Origin: Pycnopodia helianthoides
Taxonomy: Eukaryota; Echinodermata; Asteroidea; Forcipulatida; Asteriidae
Direction of reading: 5' to 3'
NCBI GenBank assembly: GCA_032158295.1
Contig: CM063254.1
Span: 7,358,614-7,422,613 of the forward strand
Length of the DNA stretch: 64,000 nt
Shown here: in pieces, positions 10,901-25,900 of the stretch
How positions within the stretch are numbered: the stretch's first letter is position 1
Layout of the letters: each line of letters opens with the position of its first letter
Notes under the pieces: generated by a model
The model's input: only the letters and a program-made list of their open reading frames with translations
Databases searched by the model: none
Told to the model about the DNA's origin: nothing
Position numbers and translations under genes: made by a program

Positions 10901-13900
10901 GTATCAATCTTAATTGCTGGGCAAAGTGTGATGTCACACTACAAATCACTATGGCAATATTGACAACTCATCTTAAGATGAATCTTGGTGCTCTGTGAAA
11001 TCGGGCCCTGGGTTCTTATAGGTGCACATCCTATCCTAGTAATGATAATAAATAATCATTATAATTGACATCGGCACCGAGCTTAATACTACATTTGTAA
11101 GCGCTATGGTGCTGTTGTCCTTGAAGACTATTAAGTATAAACCAGGCCAACAGTACCAGCAATACAAAGATACAAACTTGCAAATTTAATACACTAACAG
11201 AAGTATGCTGTTTTGAATATGAGAAACGTGAAACAAAATAGATAAGGAAACGAACATAAACCATCACAAAAGTTGTGTGGTACAAGCTGTAGATTGGGAC
11301 ATGGGACCTATGGCTTTACGTCCCATCTTCCCTAAAAATCATCTCATTATTGTGACTCGGGTCTGTTTTGAGTCATTGCAATCTGAGCTATCGAGTATTC
11401 TCTTCTCTTATTACTCACTTGAGTCAGTTTGAATAGTTTCTTCCTGTCCTCCTACAGAGCTTTCCAACTTCTGCCCAAAATCATCTCATTATTGTGACAT
11501 CGGTCCGTTTGAGTCATTGCACACTGAGCTATCGAGCATTCTCTTACTACTCGCTTGGGTCTGATTGATAAGTTGCTTCCTGCCTTCCTACAAGCTTTTG
11601 AACTTCTGCCCCAAATCTTCTCATCATTGAGTCTTTGGCCCATTATAAATTATTACAAACTGAGGTACTGGTCACTCTTTTATTACTCAATTTGTTTCCT
11701 ACCCTCCTACAGAGCTTTTGAACTTCTGCCCAAAAATGACCTCCTCATTGTGACTCTGGCCTGTTTTGAGTTATTGGAAACTGAGGTACCGATTACACTT
11801 TTATTACTTGGTTGAGTCTGATTGATTATTTGTTTCCTACCCTCACAGAGCTTTTGAACTCCTGCCCAAAATCATCTCATCCCTGGCCGCAAAGGAAACG
11901 GTGGCCTACGGCAATGACACTATGTCTGGTGTGGATTACAAGAATCATGTGATAGATACACTGTGTTCGAGCAAATGGGATCCACATTGTGTTATTCACC
12001 TAGCTACCATGTTTAGGTTTGTAAACATCAATTATGCTACGTAACATTCTCTTTGAAAGTCTTCAAAAGCTTTCTTTTGAGGGAAAAGTAAAAACTTACC
12101 CAGTCAGTTTCCCTTTCTTGATATTTGAAATAAAGAGTCACATCCCCTTAAGGTGATCCCTGTGCTGCCGTTTCCCAGGTTGTACCATAAACTTGAGTGT
12201 GATCCCTGGCTATCTGGCAGTTACAGGTTGAATTGCTTCTGACTGGCACCCAAAGATATTGACAAAATTGGGAGACCGCCAACATTAGAGCTAGATAGCT
12301 CAGTTGGTAGAGTTAAGCACGTTTCACCCAAAGGGCCTGTGGCACCTGAGGTTTTATGGATAATCAAATGTAAACCTTGTAAAAATGTTCTTGTTGTCCT
12401 AGGGATGTTTCGTTAACCAGTGCCCAACTGAAGTTCATCATGACCAAGATCCTAAGGCTTTGTAAAGATGTTGATTATCAGGAACTGCCTCCATTGGTTT
12501 ATCAGCTACTTCTCCTGGCAACTAAGGTATAAATCCAACCTCGTTCCCAGTGGTGTGCAATCTCGCAGCACCATTTTTTCCCAGAATGCCTGGCTCGATC
12601 ATAATCCCTGGAAGTGTGACTTTGAAATTTCAAAATATATTGGATATTTGAATCAGTCCTGTGGTTGATCCATTCTGTGTTAGAGACCTATGCAGAGTAC
12701 GCTATCAAAAGAGGCATCAAGTCATCGATCAACTGATCCCCTCTCATTCTTCTTTTATCTTGTGGTATGTCCAAGTGTATGGGGATTTAGGGTGATCTTG
12801 TAAAAAATTATTCGTTTAGAGTGGATCGCATCAAAATACTTGCATTTTAAAACGACTTAAAATTTTATGCATCAATATCACTGTTGGCTAATTTGTTTTT
12901 TGTAATTTTGTTTGCGGAGATTGCCTTTACTTAATTTTGGCGGAGATTTTCTGTAAATTGCCGGATAAGACATGTGATTTTATGTTATATACAGTGATTG
13001 GATGTTGTTTATTTGAATGTGTGTAGGGTCATAAGAGACTGGTGCTTACGGGACTTACATCATTTCTCACAGAGCAAGACAAACTCTACAAGGCTCAACT
13101 TCAAGAACAAAACCAGTAAGTGTCCACCACTGGAAAGTTTAATAGTGTATTCTATTTCATTCTAGTTATTTTATTTTATTTGTCAAGTAATAAACCACAA
13201 GGGAAACTGACTGGGTAAATTTCAAAATGGTTTGGGGTTGAACAAAGAAAAATTGACCAGAGCGGGATTTGAACCAACGACCTCCGGATTAACGTATCGA
13301 CGCTCTACCAACTGAGCTATCTAGCCCTATATTGGTGGTCTCCCTATTTTGTCAATATCTTTGCTCGGGGGTGCCAGTCCGAAGCCATGCAACTGTTAAC
13401 TGCCGTGTAGCCAGGGATCACACCCAAGTTTACGAGACAACCTGGGAAGCGGCAGCCACGGGATCACCTTGAGGGGATGCGACTTTTTAAATTTTAAATG
13501 TCAAGTAATGAACCACAAGGGAAGCTGACTGGGTATTTTATTTTATTTAATCAACATCCAACTGGGCAATAGTAATAGTAGTTATAATAATAATAATAAT
13601 GATAATAACTAGTTTTATATACATGTAGGGCTTTATCTACAGGCTTTAGACAGGTTTTTAAAGTTTTTAAATTTATTATGAGACCCATTGATGGGTGCTG
13701 CGGCGCATTCAGCTGCCATTGCCAGAGACATCCATAGTTTTCCAACCTTGGTTGGCAAAAAATCTGGGCTGTGACGTTGCAATAGAAAGGTCTATTAACC
13801 CCATTTTTCATTTTCACCAGAAATGTTGAAGCCTTATCAACCATATCCAAGGATGCTTTGCGTCACATGGAAGGTACCGTCATCCTTCACATTATGTTTG

Positions 13901-16900
13901 CTATTAAGCAAGACCAGGAACTAGGCAGAGAGTTCATCAGGTTTCTTAAGGTAAAATACATTCATCGCTCTTCAACCCCAAATAGTCCCAAGTCCTCAAA
14001 ATTCCCATGATTTTGCCTGATTTTGAAAACTATGGTCCAGTACTTCCAAACTGTCTACTTCTTACCTGGGGCCTGGGCTCAATTTCACAAAAGGCGTAAC
14101 GTAATCTGAAGATTTGTATCGATCTTAATTACAAAGCAAGGTGTGTCAAAATACAAATCACTAAATTGTGGCGTGTCGTGGTAGTGGTCTAGTTCACCAG
14201 AGTGTGGGCTCAAATCCCTGTGTTGACCCTTGTGCCCTTGAGCAAGACACTAAACCACATTTGCTTGTAAAAAGTTGGGAAGTTATAAGTGCATTATGCT
14301 CTACTAGCCAGGCTCTTAGTGAATGATACCCATGCCTACACCCTTATGGACTGTGAAGGGGGGTAACCCTGTTTCAGCCCCAGGAGTAGGTGGCAACATG
14401 CCCCTGGTGACAGTTGATTTGGGTCAACAGCCCAAATCAGTTAAGTGTAGCCCACACCTTAAAGTGACCATGTGAGTTAGGCAGTATCTCATAAAATAAA
14501 ATGAAAGCTGTGTTGATAATGACAACTCATCAAAAAGATGATTTAAAAAACTTGAGCCTAGGTATACCAATCTTATTAGCATCCAAATCTTTTGGTGTTG
14601 TGCTACCATAAATTGGAGGATTCAAGAGGGTCTGTAGCGAAGATCAGCGTGGGATTTGAACCTGCAACCTCCAGATGCTCTACCAACTAAGCTAACTGGC
14701 CCTATTTTGTCAATATAAATTAGTTTGTCAAAAGGTTGCCCTGACAATATTTACTTCAAATGACAAGTTTGAGGTAATTTTGATCAATAAAAATAGCTGT
14801 AACTCAAAGTAAGGATATTGGGGTGTGCATATTGAGATTTGACTCTTTTAATCTTTTATTGTTGTTCTGTATTTAAAAGACAAGTTATTATTGGACAAAA
14901 AATACTTAAAGGAACATTACAGAATTTGTTTTTGCTAACAAAACAGTTGCTGGCAGTGTAAGCACTTTATGTAATCCACCATATACATAAACTGACAAAC
15001 CTGTAGAAGTTTGAGATCGATCGGCCATTTGGGTCACGAGAAAATAGTGAAAAACCGATTACACATTTGCATGAAATCATATAGATTCAACAAATGAATA
15101 AAATGCTCACTGAGCAATAAACTCCAATCGGAAAATTAGTTTATTCATTTCTCATCAAATGTGGCATTTCAGACAGAAATATTTCAAGGGATGTTTTCTA
15201 CTATCATCATCATTAGACCGTGTCAGTTTTATGTAAATCTGTGATCAAAAAGTATATTTTACAAGGTTTTTTCTTACCAATTCTGTAATGTTCCTTTAAG
15301 CATATTAAAGGTAAACAAGCTGTTTCCTCAATCAAGCTGTAATTGACAGTAATTTTGACCACATAAGGGCACTTTCAACGACAAATTTTCTAGCATCACA
15401 GTTACAGTTTGATCTTATTTTGACTGCATGAATGTTATTCTCAAATAAATAACAATAATAATAACAACATGAAAAAAACCCAGTTCATTTTACTTGTTTC
15501 GCATCATGTGAATTTGGTGGACACACACATCATCACAGTCAAATCATCAGGTCAGTTATGTTACAATAGAAAGTGCAAGAATATCGTCTTTTCTTGGGCT
15601 TAAATCAATTTTAGATGAATAAACTTTCCATTTTGATCTTCTTATAAGTGGACAATAATTGAATGAATTGAATGGAATTGGATTTGTATCTCCTTTAAAC
15701 TTATGCGTAGAACGGCGCCCAGATACAATGTTTTTGCATGGAGATACAAAGATAGCAAAACAAGGTAGTGTTTTTTTGCACTGATGCAACAAAAAGTGTA
15801 TAATTTTTGTTTTGTATATATCTACAGGCGAGCCAACTGAGCAATACTGCGTCTGTTTTGTTACCATTCAATGTTGCCCTGGCACTGGCCATTGCAAAGA
15901 TTCATCGGTTTGAAGAACCTGTAAGTGGTAGATATGTGAATTCTTATTTTTTTTTTATTTCACAATTTTTCTTCTCAAAAGAGCATTCAAGTTTTCTTGA
16001 AAGAAGTGAAGCAGTCACAATAGAAAGACAGAAACAGTCCACATTGTGTTCAAACTTGTAGTTTTTGTATTTCTGGTGATGCACGGTCTGTGAACCTTCT
16101 GGTAACATCTGGGAGGTGTCAGGTCTAGAAAAAGGGGAACCCTGTCCAGCAAGCCACTTTTTCAGGAACTTTCACCTTTGTCAAATATCATCCCTGAAGT
16201 AGTGGTTTATGTGTACAAGTGGTCTCCATACAATTGCATATATGTGACCTGATCGGTCGAAATGAGGAATGTGTCAGACAGGACGTATTGCGTGTAATTC
16301 GCCATACCAAAGTTGGTCACATTCAAAAATCATGAAAAACACTACAAAAAACGATTCCGCGATTTCGGTGGTATTAGGTTAAATAAAACTTGATCTTTCT
16401 TGTCGTGGTCTTACCTTTAGTTGAAAAGATGAATAAATCCACCAAAAGTACGTCTTCTTGAGCATGTTTGTTCACAAGTAATACTCTTCAAAGTTGTTTA
16501 AAAACGAGTATCTAAACAAACACGTCGTAAAAAAAAAGAAGTGGCCTTGTCTTGTAGACTTTCTTCATTTCCCGAAATAATAATGGTATTGCTGGAAAGC
16601 CAGTGAGTTGCTTGTTAACACGGTATGCACAACTCAATTTCATTAAGGGGTCGTTATATACCTCAATTCGACAGATCGGGTCACATATACCCGATTGAAT
16701 TTTCCAAAGTACCTTTATAATTGTATCTTTGCCGGGTGTTTGAAGTCAAACGCAACTTTATCTCTGTAGCCATCGTTAAAGAATGAGCTTCAGCCACTTC
16801 TGAAGCATTCAAATCACAGCTTTATTCCCAGTTCATACTGCATGCGTATGAGAATGCTAAGTGAAACTTGACTTCACAAATTTGCAACAAACAATTCGCT

Positions 16901-19900
16901 TAAGTTAAATGTAGTTGGGACATTACCATTTGCAAATTATTGTCTTACGAGGCAATTTTTTACAGACAACTTGGAAGTAATGAACTGCACTGCACGCAAA
17001 CATGGCAAAAGGAACAATTTGGTAGCTTGCATGAGACATTTTTCTGACATTTTCTTTCATTAAATTGAAATGTGGACGTTTTTGTTCTCGGAGATTGCCT
17101 GAAACTGTAAATAGCCACATGTTACATGGCTTCTACATTATATGACTGTCAAACTGTGCAAAGATATAACTTGTTCAAAAAAAGCCAGTTTATGAGCTTA
17201 ACTTTTTGATCTGTTGACATACATGTATTCATTGCATTTCAGATCTTTGATTTCTTGAAGAGCGCCATCTTGAAGAGTTTTAAGGATGCTGAGAGGCAGT
17301 CAGCATCTTACTGGATTTCAGGTTAGATTCCTTCTGGTACTTTAGGCCTGGAAATTACATGGAGAACATGGCAGCCATGGTCTCTGTTGTTCTGGGATGC
17401 GTTTTCGCGGCTGTAACCAATAACTGTTTTGGTTATTGATCAGTGATTACCGATCAGCAAAGTGTGGGTTTGAGTCCCGGTCTCGGCATTTGTGTCCTTG
17501 AGAAAGATACGTTTCCACAATTGGTTTGTCCTTCGCATGGGACATTAAGCCGTTGGTCCCGTGTACATGTACTAGAATTGGTAGTGCACGTAAAAGAATA
17601 AAAAACACTTATCCCAGAAGTGTAGGGGTTAACACCAGTGTTTCTGGTTCACATAGCAGGCACCCTTGTTTACAGGTTTCCTCAGGCTTCCGAGCAACAG
17701 TGATTAAGTTCACCTTTGAGGCATCCTTGGTTTCATTACCAGAAATATATATAATAATAATAATAACAATAATAGTATTAATAATGATAAAACTTATGTT
17801 AAATCTTGGAAGTTAACAAGAAAAATCACTAAGCAATGTTTGCCTAGCTGTGCAGACAACAAATGAATAGTCAGATTGATTTGTTTTTTTCCTGGCACTT
17901 GTAGAAATATCCCCAGGATCTGTAGATGTGACTGAGTTCATCTTAGATACAGTACAAAATAGGTAGGTGCTGATCATTCTGAAGCATTGATAAGCTGAAA
18001 CACTTGGTTTGTCATTAGATAGTTCCTGCTATTGACGTCATCTTTACTGCTTGCAGTTTTTATGCAAAAAGGATAGTCATGCATTCAAAAATGATGTTAT
18101 TATTATTATTATTTATTCGGCATAAAAACACATACAAAATACAAACATAAACAAAACAAAAGCCAGGGACATATGCCTGGAATTAAAAAAGTTTACAAAA
18201 AAACTGTAGCCCGAAGGCCTTCAATTCCAATATCCCTGGCGCCATATATAAAAAATCTATAATAATTTACAATAAGTCTATAAAGACATTAAAAACATTA
18301 GACAACAATAGAAAGATGTGTCATTGCCCGTAAAGATGGCCGACTTTAAACTGTTTGATGCCAAGTGGGAACTATCTATATTGATTTGAATGCTTTTCAC
18401 CGACTCTTTGTTGTGACACATTGTTGGATTGACCAATACGTACTATCACCACTCAATTCATGTGTTGGTTTCCTCTTGTATGGATGTCAATCACGGTCTG
18501 CAACAGGATCACAGATGAACATTGAGAATAACGATTGTGTTGACCCCTTGCAGTGCACTTATAAAGGCCTACCTTGTCCCCCATTTTGGGAGTCTAAATG
18601 TACACAAAGGAATTGACCCCCAAAACGGTGGAATTGGTGGACGCACATTTTGCGGAGGTGTATTTTGCGTCTGAGAGGGGTCACTACTGACTATAAAAAG
18701 TAGCACCATGAAAGTAGCATTTGGGATAGACTAGATTTGGCAATGACACCATCCCGCTGTCATCTTGTAGGTAGAATGTTGAAATACACAGGCGTGTACG
18801 CGTGGTGCACAGATTGGGCCCATGAGCAAGTTGCTTGTCCTGAACTCTAGCATGTCTAGGAGTGGGCACCCTGGGCCCAATTTCATAGAGCTGCTTATAA
18901 AGCAGACAAGTTTGCTTCACAAGTTTGTGCTTAGCAAAAATTGGCAGGATACCGGTCAAAGATGGTGCTTGTGACATGGTGCTTTGGCTGGTAACCTTAT
19001 TCCGGTAAGCATCATTTTGTTGTGCTTAGGTACTTTTTGTGCTAAAGGAGCTCCATGAAATTGGGCCCTCGTGTGTTGATAGTATGTGCATAGAGAGGAA
19101 TGTTTAATTAGTTAATTTAATCCAGCAAGAACTCAAGACATTCCAATGTGCATCAAGGTTACGTAAGGCTCAATTTTGTTTTTCTCCTCAAGCTTGATAT
19201 TTTGTGCTGAAAGGACCACGTGAATTTAGATTTTTCAAAGGTATTCTTGAGCATCGTAACAACTAGCTTCATTTTGTTGATTTGGATGAATTTTCTTTAA
19301 TCCTTTGTTAATGTTTTGTTTTAGTTCATATGAATATGATCATGTGATTCAGAGATTAGTGCAGTTTGGCTTTACTCTAATGATTTGCATTAATGTTCCT
19401 TAATCCTTTGTTAAGGTTTTGTTTTAGCTCCTATATGGATGGGATGATGTGATTCAGGGATTAGTGCAACTTGGCTTTTGGAGTAGTGTTCTATAATGTG
19501 TTATGATGAGACTATGTTTTTTTTTATATTATAGTTCCTATGGATGGGATCATGTAACTCAAGGATTAGTTCAGCTTGGTTTCACTCTGATGGATGCATT
19601 TGGACCCAAAGCAGGCCCCATGGGCAAATTAACAGGTAGGTACACATTACATGAACATGACCAAGTCTATACACCATTTCACCCTGTGTACAAAAAGACT
19701 CCGCAGCATTTCCTGGCAGGCAAGACACTCTATAAACTGTTGCCTTGGGAAATTTCACATTTTGTATTCTAAATTCCACACATCAGTCTCGAGAAGACTA
19801 AATACACGCGGTACCTCAAAGCATGGCAATTAATGGTGAAATTATGTACCCGGATGTGGATGACGAACACATTGCAGTTTTGTGCTGACAATTTCTGGTG

Positions 19901-22900
19901 CAGCACGTAAGTCAGCAACTTTTTCATGCTATTCTTTAATACTTGGAAGAGTTAGGTCGTGATTTTTCATGGAGATTTCCTTCAGGAACAAGAAGAATAA
20001 TGAGCGGTCATTGTAACATAAAAGTGAGTTAATCAGGAAAAATTTTTGAAAATCTGCTCGCTCCCCTGAATGTCATCGCCACAGCTGACGACTTTCGCTC
20101 GCAAAAGAACAACTTGTTCACCTTTTTTTTCTTCCCAGAAACACTGCTAAATAAAAAAAAAATTACTGAAGCACCAGTTGCAACAACTTAATGACAAACT
20201 ATGACATTGCGGTTGGTAACCTGCTTCCGGTAAGCATGGTTTTTCTGTATTTCGGCCGTGTCTGAACTGGCGGCTTTGGCTACGTCTACGGCCAGACCGC
20301 TGTGTCATGCATTTAAGAATAGGACATCGTTACCAACACCATTAGCAACAGTTGTAGCCATAGCCGTAGCTACCAACTCGGATACCACCTTATTAGCAAG
20401 TTTTATGATATGAAATTGGCCCTGTATGCAAATTAGGGTCTACCAAGTGTAGTGTTTAATGTTTGATTAATTGTATGATTTGTTTCAGAGCATCAACCTT
20501 GCACCAATACTCCCAACCAGAGAGCCTGCTCCTTAGGCTCTCAGGTCCTTGTCAGTACCTTCAAGGCACATGAGATGGTTCGTGCAGAAATATTAGAGCA
20601 ACTTCTCAATCGTATCGTCAGCAAAGGATCTGCACCGGTCTCACATTACATTGGTTCGTCTGTAAAGTTTCACCCTAGCAGTGCCCTGTATTAAATAATG
20701 TGTTATTTCATTGCATTTTGAGACCAAAAGAACTCACTCTGCGGCAGTGCAGTTACTTACGAGAGATCCCCTCGATCCACTAAGCAAAAGTAGTAGTCCC
20801 GGCCGATTTCCTACCTTCCGTCCAGGTACATGTAGTAGTTAATAAGCAGGACAGTTCTTTTCAGAACTGAGAAGTCTCCCAAATTCTGGGCATATCATGC
20901 CAGCAGGACAATGAACCAATTTATGTCCGTGTAATCGCCCACTAATCCCTTAATAAAGTTTGACCTGTTGTATTATTGATTCTTCATGGCTCTGGCTTCT
21001 CCCATTCCCAAGCTCTAGAGGCATAAAAAACCACAAGGTACCCAGATGGCCCGCGAGGTTAACCCCGATGTTCTCCACCCCATCCCACCCACCACCCCCA
21101 TAGTTGCTCCTAACGACATTTGCAACCTCTTTTAAACTCATTCTATTAGGTCTCCTTGCCAACACCGTTACCTCCGCTCCTCAAATTCTCCTGGACTCAC
21201 TTCCCAAGATGCGAGAGGCCTTTGACTATTTAGCTTTCCTACCTCCTTCATCCGCTGACGGGTTACTCAAAGCTGTGCAGCCACTCATGAAGCTCAATGT
21301 ATTGCTCAAAGACTCACTCCTGTTGGTCTTGAGGAAAGCAATGTTTGCTAGGTGAGACAGGCAGGGAGTTTCATGTTTGAGAGCGCAAGGCCATGTTCAT
21401 TTTACAAAGGCACTTCCATTGGAAATTTGTCTAAGTGTAGGGGAAACTTTTGAAGGGGCACTGTGAGGCTGAAACCAGGGCAACGGAGACCATGACCTAT
21501 GCGACCTCCATTTAATTCTAGGTTTGGTGAGAGAATTCTACTGGAGTGACTAAAGTTAGTTTTAAAAAAAAAACAACAATTTTGGTATAACATTTCCTTC
21601 CATAGACTACTTGAGGTACTTTTGTTTATGTTGAATATTGATTTATTAGTGAAAAGTCTGTATTAATTATTGAGTGATTAAGTCTTTCTGTACTAAAGGT
21701 CAGGTCATGGCTGGGGGAGGTCCTTCAGAAACACGGACCCATCTGTATTTAAAAAGTGGAGTAAACATTGTTTTGTCTTTTGTGCTTGATGTCACAGACA
21801 AGGAGATGCCAGAAAAATAGCAGTATCGGGATATCTGCAAATACTGAAACACTTTCAAGTTTATGGGAGTCTACCAGCAAGTCAGATATCCAGTCAGTCT
21901 TATATGTCTGCATCCAGTCAGGTAGCACTCTTGATATACTAATCTAGAAACCCTTATATATACCACCTTATCTTCCAGTACGTGCTAATCCTCCAATCAG
22001 ATGCTTGAACCTTATCTTCCAGTACGCGCTAATCCTCCAATCAGATGCTCGAACCGGAGTGTGATGTCAAGCGATAACCTACTCCTAGTTTTTATATTGC
22101 ACTCTGCGTATTGAGAGTGTCAATGCATCACACTCCGCATACGGTCAGTGCAGAAGTTACATTCTAAATTTTGCATGCTTTTAGTCATGAAATAACGCTC
22201 TGAAATTTTAAACTTTGCGCGTTGACTTAACTAGGCTGGAAGATAAATTTGTTATTCACGCGCGCTCGTTGAATACGGACAAAAAATAGCGTGTCTACGT
22301 CCCATATCCAACTTAACCTAACCCAAACCAATGTATTATACCCAAAGCAACCAGTGTACTGTACCCATAGCAACAGCAGCTTCTTGGTACAGTAGAGGTC
22401 TAGGCACAGTATATGTTTAAGATATTTTATAACAAATATTGACTGCTTTTACTCGTGCTTTGGTTGAAACTACCACTCCCTCGGTGATCCACGGAGCAGT
22501 CTATTTTCACTCGGCTTTGCCTCGGGAAAATAGAACATTCTGAGGATCACCTCGGGAGTCGTAGTTTCAACCATAGCATGACTAAAAGCACTTAATATTT
22601 GTATACTATTCCACTCATTGCAGTCAATATTTGTATACTATTCCACTCAATGCACTCAATATTTGTATACTATTCCACTCGTTGCAGTCAATATTTGTAT
22701 GTCCGCTATGCATCAATATTGTTCTTCACTCAATGCAGTCAATATTTGTATACTATTCCACTAGATGCACTCAATATTTGTATACTATTCCACTCATTGC
22801 AGTCATATTTATATACTATTCCACTCATTGCAGTCAATATTTGTATACAAATTCCACTCATTGCAGTCAATATTTGTATACTATTCATCATTGCAGTCAA

Positions 22901-25900
22901 TTTTGTATACTATTCCACCGTTGCAGTCAATATTTGTACACTCATTGCAGTCAATGTTTGTATACTATACCACTCATTGTAGTCAATATTTTTAAACTGT
23001 AACTAGTGCTACTTCCATTTTTGTATCATTCTCAATGTTCACCTGTGTTTCTTTTTATCAGACGATGGTTGACATCCATACAGGAGGAACCCAACAATCA
23101 AATTATGAGGCAATAGTATGTCTTGAGATCCTTGGTTGTCTAAGACGTTGTTTCACACAGCAAGAGGAAGTCAGATTGATTCTCTATGAGGTGGGCAGAC
23201 GTTTATTAGAGTTCAATATTTCTACCATGATAGTGTGTTTAAAATTTACGTTATTACACATCCATCAGACTGCAAGTCTGGTGCGTATTCAAACATAGGG
23301 AGCCATTAAATGCGCAAGTTCGTTTCCTTTATGCGCTAAAGCAATGTATCAACAAATGTTTGAATATGCGTTACACTTGCGCAGTCTTATAACAGGTTAA
23401 AGACAGTGTAAAATCAAATACTTTTAATCTCTGGCTTTGTTCTGTGATCATATATGGGTCAATGTGGCTGGCTGCAAAAAATGCCTTTTATGCATTCGAC
23501 TTGACCACGACTGTAGCCACGTCCTTCGCAATTTAGATTTTCAGCTGCGAGTAAGGATGATTAGCCTACTAAGTTAATGTTATCATACGGGATGAAGAAA
23601 TGTTCGTTTTAGAAGTGGGAGGAAAAACTTAAATGGGGAAAGCCCATGCAGTCAAGTAGGAACTGAAAACCAAATCCACATGCAAGGCTCTGGTCCGATG
23701 TGGGATTCAAATTGGGGTCCAAAGTGTGAAAGTCAGGGGAATTAATACTTGGCCAACCTGATGCTTAATAACTATGTACTGGTGTTTGAGTCATCTGGGT
23801 GTGGGTTCGAATCCCGGTCATGACACTTGTGTCCTTGAGCAAGATACTTTACTATCATTGCTTCTCTTCACCCAGGGGTATAAATGGGTACCTGCGATGG
23901 TAGAGGTTGACATTGTGTTTTAGTAAGCCTTTGAAGCATCATGGCAGCTCGGGTTGTATACTCCCCAGGGAGCTGAGAAAGATTACAGGAATGCCATGGG
24001 CCCAATGACCAGGGCACTAATGTAAAGCGCATTGATACATTATTGTAAAATGCGCTATATAAGAACCAGTTATTATTATTATGATATTATGTGAACATGA
24101 CATGTGTTTATGAAGGGTACTTTATTAATACTGTAAGAAGACTAGTAATAACATCAGTCTAATAGATAATAAATGCTGTGATAAATGCATGCTGTGACAA
24201 AATGAAATAATAATAATAATAATAAAACAATACTAATAACAATGTCAGTGAAAGGATTTGTTGTCTTGTGGTTGCCTTGTGATAGGGTTTGTTTGAGGTA
24301 CTGTACAAAAACTCCAAACTGAAGGATACTATCGTAGACATGTTGAACAAGCAATGGATGGACTATTACGAGGCTGACGAAGACATCAATCCACCCATCA
24401 AACTACAACGTTGTATCTCGACTCAGGGGGATCAAGTCCACATCTCAGAACCTCTGGTAAGTCAAACTTTGTCTTCTTTAGCAGGGATCTCCCTAGGATT
24501 CTGTCAAAACTGGAGCATTCGTGAACCAAATTTTAAAACTTTGTCTTCATAAGCAGGGATCTCTCTAGGATTTGTTCATAACTTTGGGGCAAAATATGTA
24601 CATTTAGGTATACATTTAGTTATTTTTGCCAATCAAGGTTGACAAATTTTTGCGGCTGGGTCATCAAAAAAGAAAAATCTATGATATGTATCTTACCTTT
24701 AAAGGTATCATGCAAGATTGGTAGAGCTGACAAAATAGTCGCAGACAGTGTTCATGTGTTGTGTGATCAACCACATACATGAAACAACAAACCTGTGAAA
24801 ATTTTGGTTTAATCCGTGAGTCGGGAGAAAATAGCACAAAACCACGCACAATTTTCAGCATGTAAACACATTAATGATGGTTGTAACAACCAAAATCAGC
24901 TGTTACGCTTTTGGGGGTTTTCAGTTACAGTTTTCTTGAATATGACTTTATTGCAGCGGTAAATATTTCACAGAAAAAATTGTTCTAGTATGAACTTCAC
25001 AATCAGTAAGCTTTCAGACTAAAATTAAACTATGATGTTTTTTATCCTCACCAATCCGTAAAATACCTTTAAACACTGTATTTTCCTTTATGCAGTCCAA
25101 TCTACTGCAGTGTATCTGTAATTGCATCTTGCAATGTAAGAAGATTATAGAGAGGTCCAACGAAGATGAGGAGGAGGAGGAGGAGGAAGATGAAGCCAAG
25201 ATGCATATGAGGGAACTTCTTCAGCATTTGGAGTCAGTACTTTCTTCTCTCACAAGACGAATGATCAAAAGTGACTTGGAAGATTTTGAGTTGGTATGCT
25301 TGTTTCATTAGTCATAAGGGCCCAATTTAATGAAATATGTGAGCAGACAGTTTCTACTTACGGAGCATCCTTCAGCAGAATTTAAATTTTTTTAACAACT
25401 GCTTAATGTAAGCAAAGTAAGAGGCACGCTAACTTGCTGACGTTTCTTGTAAGCAGATAAGTGGCGCCACAGTGCAAACGATTGCGAATGTGCACCCACT
25501 CGGTGAAATATTCTCAAATGTTTATGAAATACACTTTTGCTTAGCACATTTTTCTTTAAGAGTAAACACATAAATATGCTTATTGGTAAAACAAAATTAT
25601 GAAACGGGGCACAGATTCATGAGTTGTAAGAAGTGACGTTAATGAATGAAGTGCTGCACAATTTACTTGGTGACATTCATGTGGTGTGCTGTGGCCGAGC
25701 GGTCAAGCGCACTGGTCTCAAGCTCTGGTGTTTCTGATCAGTAGAGTGTGGGTTTGAGTCCCGATCTTGACATGTGTGTCCTTAAGCAAGACACTAAACC
25801 ATTATTGCTTCACCCCTTGGATGGGACATAAAGCCGAAGTCTCTCTTAAGGATGTTTATGTGAGCTGTGGCTTCCTGGGCCTTCTGTATCCATGCTTTAG

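Noticed and set aside
13250..13330. tRNA gene on the minus strand
   Set aside because: Same reasoning: the tRNA-like head belongs to a dispersed SINE with a conserved non-tRNA body.
22590..22995. Possible CRISPR array
   Set aside because: Repeats are contiguous with no unique spacers, and the DNA is animal nuclear. The 27-bp and 79-bp arrays fail for the same reason.
22599..23002. Overlapping 120-residue frames rich in Tyr, Ile and Ser
   Set aside because: By-products of the 32-bp tandem repeat; three frames are open at once because of repeat composition.
25683..25760. tRNA-Leu or tRNA-Ser gene
   Set aside because: A and B boxes are present but the stems do not pair well, and the same head is followed by a shared body in several copies. 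It is a SINE.
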